A stretch of DNA of 6,387 bases from Pseudomonadota bacterium (GTDB lineage: Bacteria > Pseudomonadota > Alphaproteobacteria > Rhizobiales > Xanthobacteraceae), in the NCBI GenBank assembly GCA_021779635.1, contig JAJYAH010000418.1, forward strand, positions 1 through 6,387, read 5' to 3'. The notes below the pieces were generated by a model. The model searched no databases and was not told the DNA's origin. It was given only the letters and a program-made list of their open reading frames with translations. Both the position numbers and the translations under genes were made by a program. Shown in pieces: positions 5,063-6,387 of this stretch (position 1 is its first letter; each line of letters opens with the position of its first letter).

Positions 5063-6127
5063 GTGGCGGAGAGTGAGAACATTGTCGTAGAGACTGCGGA
5101 GCGGATCTTCGCGGATCTCGCCGACGCGCAAACCATCAACCGCGACAGCAAAGGCGACTGGAAAGCACCGCTCTGGCAGGCGCTGACCGAAGCCGGATTG
5201 CCATTGTCGTGGGTACCGGAGGATTGCGGCGGCTCGGGCGCAAGCCTAGCCGAAGGCTTCGGCGTTTTGAGTGCCACGGGGCGTTTTGCGATTGCGGTGC
5301 CGCTCGCCGAGACGATGCTGGCGGGCTGGCTGCTGGCGCAAGCCAAACTCGCCTCACCGGAAGGCGCGATGACCGTGGCGCCCGCAAGCCCGAAAGACCG
5401 TATTGCGTTCAACGCCGACGGCACCCTGTCCGGCCGTGCGCGCGGCGTTCCGTTCGCCAGGGACGCCGGCCACCTCGCCGTAGTGGCGCAGGGTGTTGCC
5501 GGTCTCTCAATCGCGCTGGTCGCCGCAAGCGCCTGCCGGATCGAGGCTGGCCTCAATCTCGCCACCGACGGCAACGACACCGTGACGTTCAACAACGTGC
5601 AACCTGCCGCCATCAAGCCGGCGCCAAAGGGCTTCGACCAGACCTCGCTGATACTGATGGGCGCGGTGGCGCGAAGCCTGCAAATTGCCGGCGCGCTTGA
5701 ATCGATGCTCAATATCAGCGTGCGCTACTCCAACGAGCGCGTCGCGTTCGAAAAGAAAATCTCCAAATTCCAGGCCGTGCAGCACAATCTCGCCAGGTTG
5801 GCCGGAGAGACCGCAGCGGCCATGACCGCGGCCAGCTCGGCGGCGGATACGATCGCCAACGCCAGCGGATTCGACGATGCGGTTTTTCTGGAAGCAACGT
5901 CAGCGAAAATCCGCTGCGCCGAGGCCGCCGAAAAGGGGGCTGCGATCGCCCATCAGGTTCATGGCGCGATCGGCTACACGCTCGAGCACATCCTGCATCG
6001 CTACACCATGCGCGCGCTGGCATGGCGCGACGATTTCGGCAATGAAAGCTACTGGGCGGTGGAACTGGGCAAGCGCGTCGCCGCGCGCGGCGCCGATGAA
6101 TTGTGGCCGCTGGTCGCATCGCGCTGA
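5063..6127 (+). CDS. Acyl-CoA dehydrogenase family protein, probable partner subunit
   Basis: A 354-residue member of the FAD-dependent acyl-CoA dehydrogenase family, which introduces an alpha,beta double bond into acyl-CoA and passes electrons to ETF. The N-terminal helical part includes GLPLSWVPEDCGGSGASLAE (45-64). The middle beta part is short and degenerate (about 105-185). The C-terminal helical domain carries R..F.KKISKFQAVQH (226-241) and QVHGAIGYTLEHILHRYTMRA (298-318), the form seen in the FadE28/FadE29-like groups. It is a little shorter than the usual 380-400 and lacks the YEGT-type motif near the C-terminus seen in medium- and short-chain enzymes. The start is GTG 5063, with GGGGAA four bases before it. 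A second family member starts 40 bases downstream, so the two probably form a heteromeric enzyme in one operon, as shown for paired mycobacterial FadE proteins. Substrate unknown. Confidence 0.88.
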   Translation: MAESENIVVETAERIFADLADAQTINRDSKGDWKAPLWQALTEAGLPLSWVPEDCGGSGASLAEGFGVLSATGRFAIAVPLAETMLAGWLLAQAKLASPEGAMTVAPASPKDRIAFNADGTLSGRARGVPFARDAGHLAVVAQGVAGLSIALVAASACRIEAGLNLATDGNDTVTFNNVQPAAIKPAPKGFDQTSLILMGAVARSLQIAGALESMLNISVRYSNERVAFEKKISKFQAVQHNLARLAGETAAAMTAASSAADTIANASGFDDAVFLEATSAKIRCAEAAEKGAAIAHQVHGAIGYTLEHILHRYTMRALAWRDDFGNESYWAVELGKRVAARGADELWPLVASR

Positions 6128-6166
6128 CATCTGGGATATTCGGATACACAGGAATCGAGATTTGAC

Positions 6167-6387
6167 ATGACCGCAGCCCTCCGTTTCGATCCGATCCGTC
6201 TGCCGGCCGAATGCGAAAAATTGCGCAAGGAAGTCCGCAGCTTTCTCGCCGAAGAAATCGCCGCGGGCACCTTCGATCCGCATAGTCCGCAAGGCGGCGA
6301 CACCGACGTTCCCGGTTTCAGCAAACGGGTCGGCGAGCGCGGCTGGATCGGCATGACCTGGCCGAAGAAATATGGCGGCCACGAGCG
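6167..6387 (+). CDS. Acyl-CoA dehydrogenase family protein, 5' part only
   Basis: The first 73 codons of a gene that runs off the right edge. The N-terminal helical region matches the acyl-CoA dehydrogenase family: LPAECEKLRKEVRSFLAEEI (12-31), then FSKRVGERGWIGMTWPKKYGG (51-71), where GW.G..WP..YGG is the usual family signature before the first substrate-side loop. It probably continues for roughly another 300 residues, including the FAD and catalytic parts. The ATG has only a weak GAGA six bases upstream (AGGA lies 13 bases away). It follows the other dehydrogenase gene by 39 bases in the same direction, pointing to one operon and likely one enzyme complex. Which of the two carries the catalytic base cannot be decided from this window. 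Confidence 0.85.
   Translation, partial: MTAALRFDPIRLPAECEKLRKEVRSFLAEEIAAGTFDPHSPQGGDTDVPGFSKRVGERGWIGMTWPKKYGGHE

Noticed and set aside
1..6387. CRISPR array, tRNA, rRNA, transposase, phage or toxin-antitoxin genes
   Set aside because: Looked for on both strands and not seen: no regularly spaced direct repeats, no cloverleaf sequence, and no matching protein families.

Overview
The window looks like an ordinary chromosomal stretch of a high-GC alphaproteobacterium, most likely Bradyrhizobium or a close relative such as Rhodopseudomonas or Afipia. The evidence is the strong G/C third-position bias, the style of the protein families, and two intergenic palindromic repeats that I recognise from memory as typical of Bradyrhizobiaceae. 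No database search was run.

Layout. Bases 1-102 hold no gene I can support, only a short hairpin. A small membrane protein with a PH-like cytoplasmic domain is on the minus strand (103-543). A divergent intergenic region (544-850) rich in inverted repeats separates it from a secreted Q-rich hypothetical protein on the plus strand (851-1453). This gene converges on a minus-strand pair: a ketopantoate reductase-family gene (1713-2726), whose stop codon overlaps the start of a 75-residue exported protein (1489-1716). Divergent from that pair come two plus-strand genes, a YidB-family protein (2888-3472) and a GlsB/YeaQ/YmgE-family three-helix membrane protein (3527-3805). A minus-strand short-chain dehydrogenase (3907-4689) converges on them across a perfect palindrome. 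The region 4690-5062 carries a 104-bp MITE-like repeat with perfect 7-bp terminal inverted repeats. The window closes with two consecutive plus-strand acyl-CoA dehydrogenase family genes (5063-6127, and 6167 running off the end).

How the genes work together. The two acyl-CoA dehydrogenase genes probably encode partner subunits of one FAD-dependent alpha,beta-dehydrogenase for an unidentified acyl-CoA. The divergent SDR could belong to the same catabolic neighbourhood, but nothing in the sequence proves it. The YidB-like and GlsB-like genes are plausibly one stress- or envelope-related transcription unit. The ketopantoate reductase-like protein would make pantoate for CoA synthesis if it is a true PanE. 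The tight coupling of a small exported protein to it is unexplained.

I found no CRISPR array, tRNA, rRNA, transposase, phage gene or defence system, and no convincing sign of a new multi-gene system. The points most worth a second look are the composite repeat at 4737-4840, the inverted repeats at 609-820, the coupled small exported protein, and the acyl-CoA dehydrogenase lacking the usual C-terminal YEGT-type motif.
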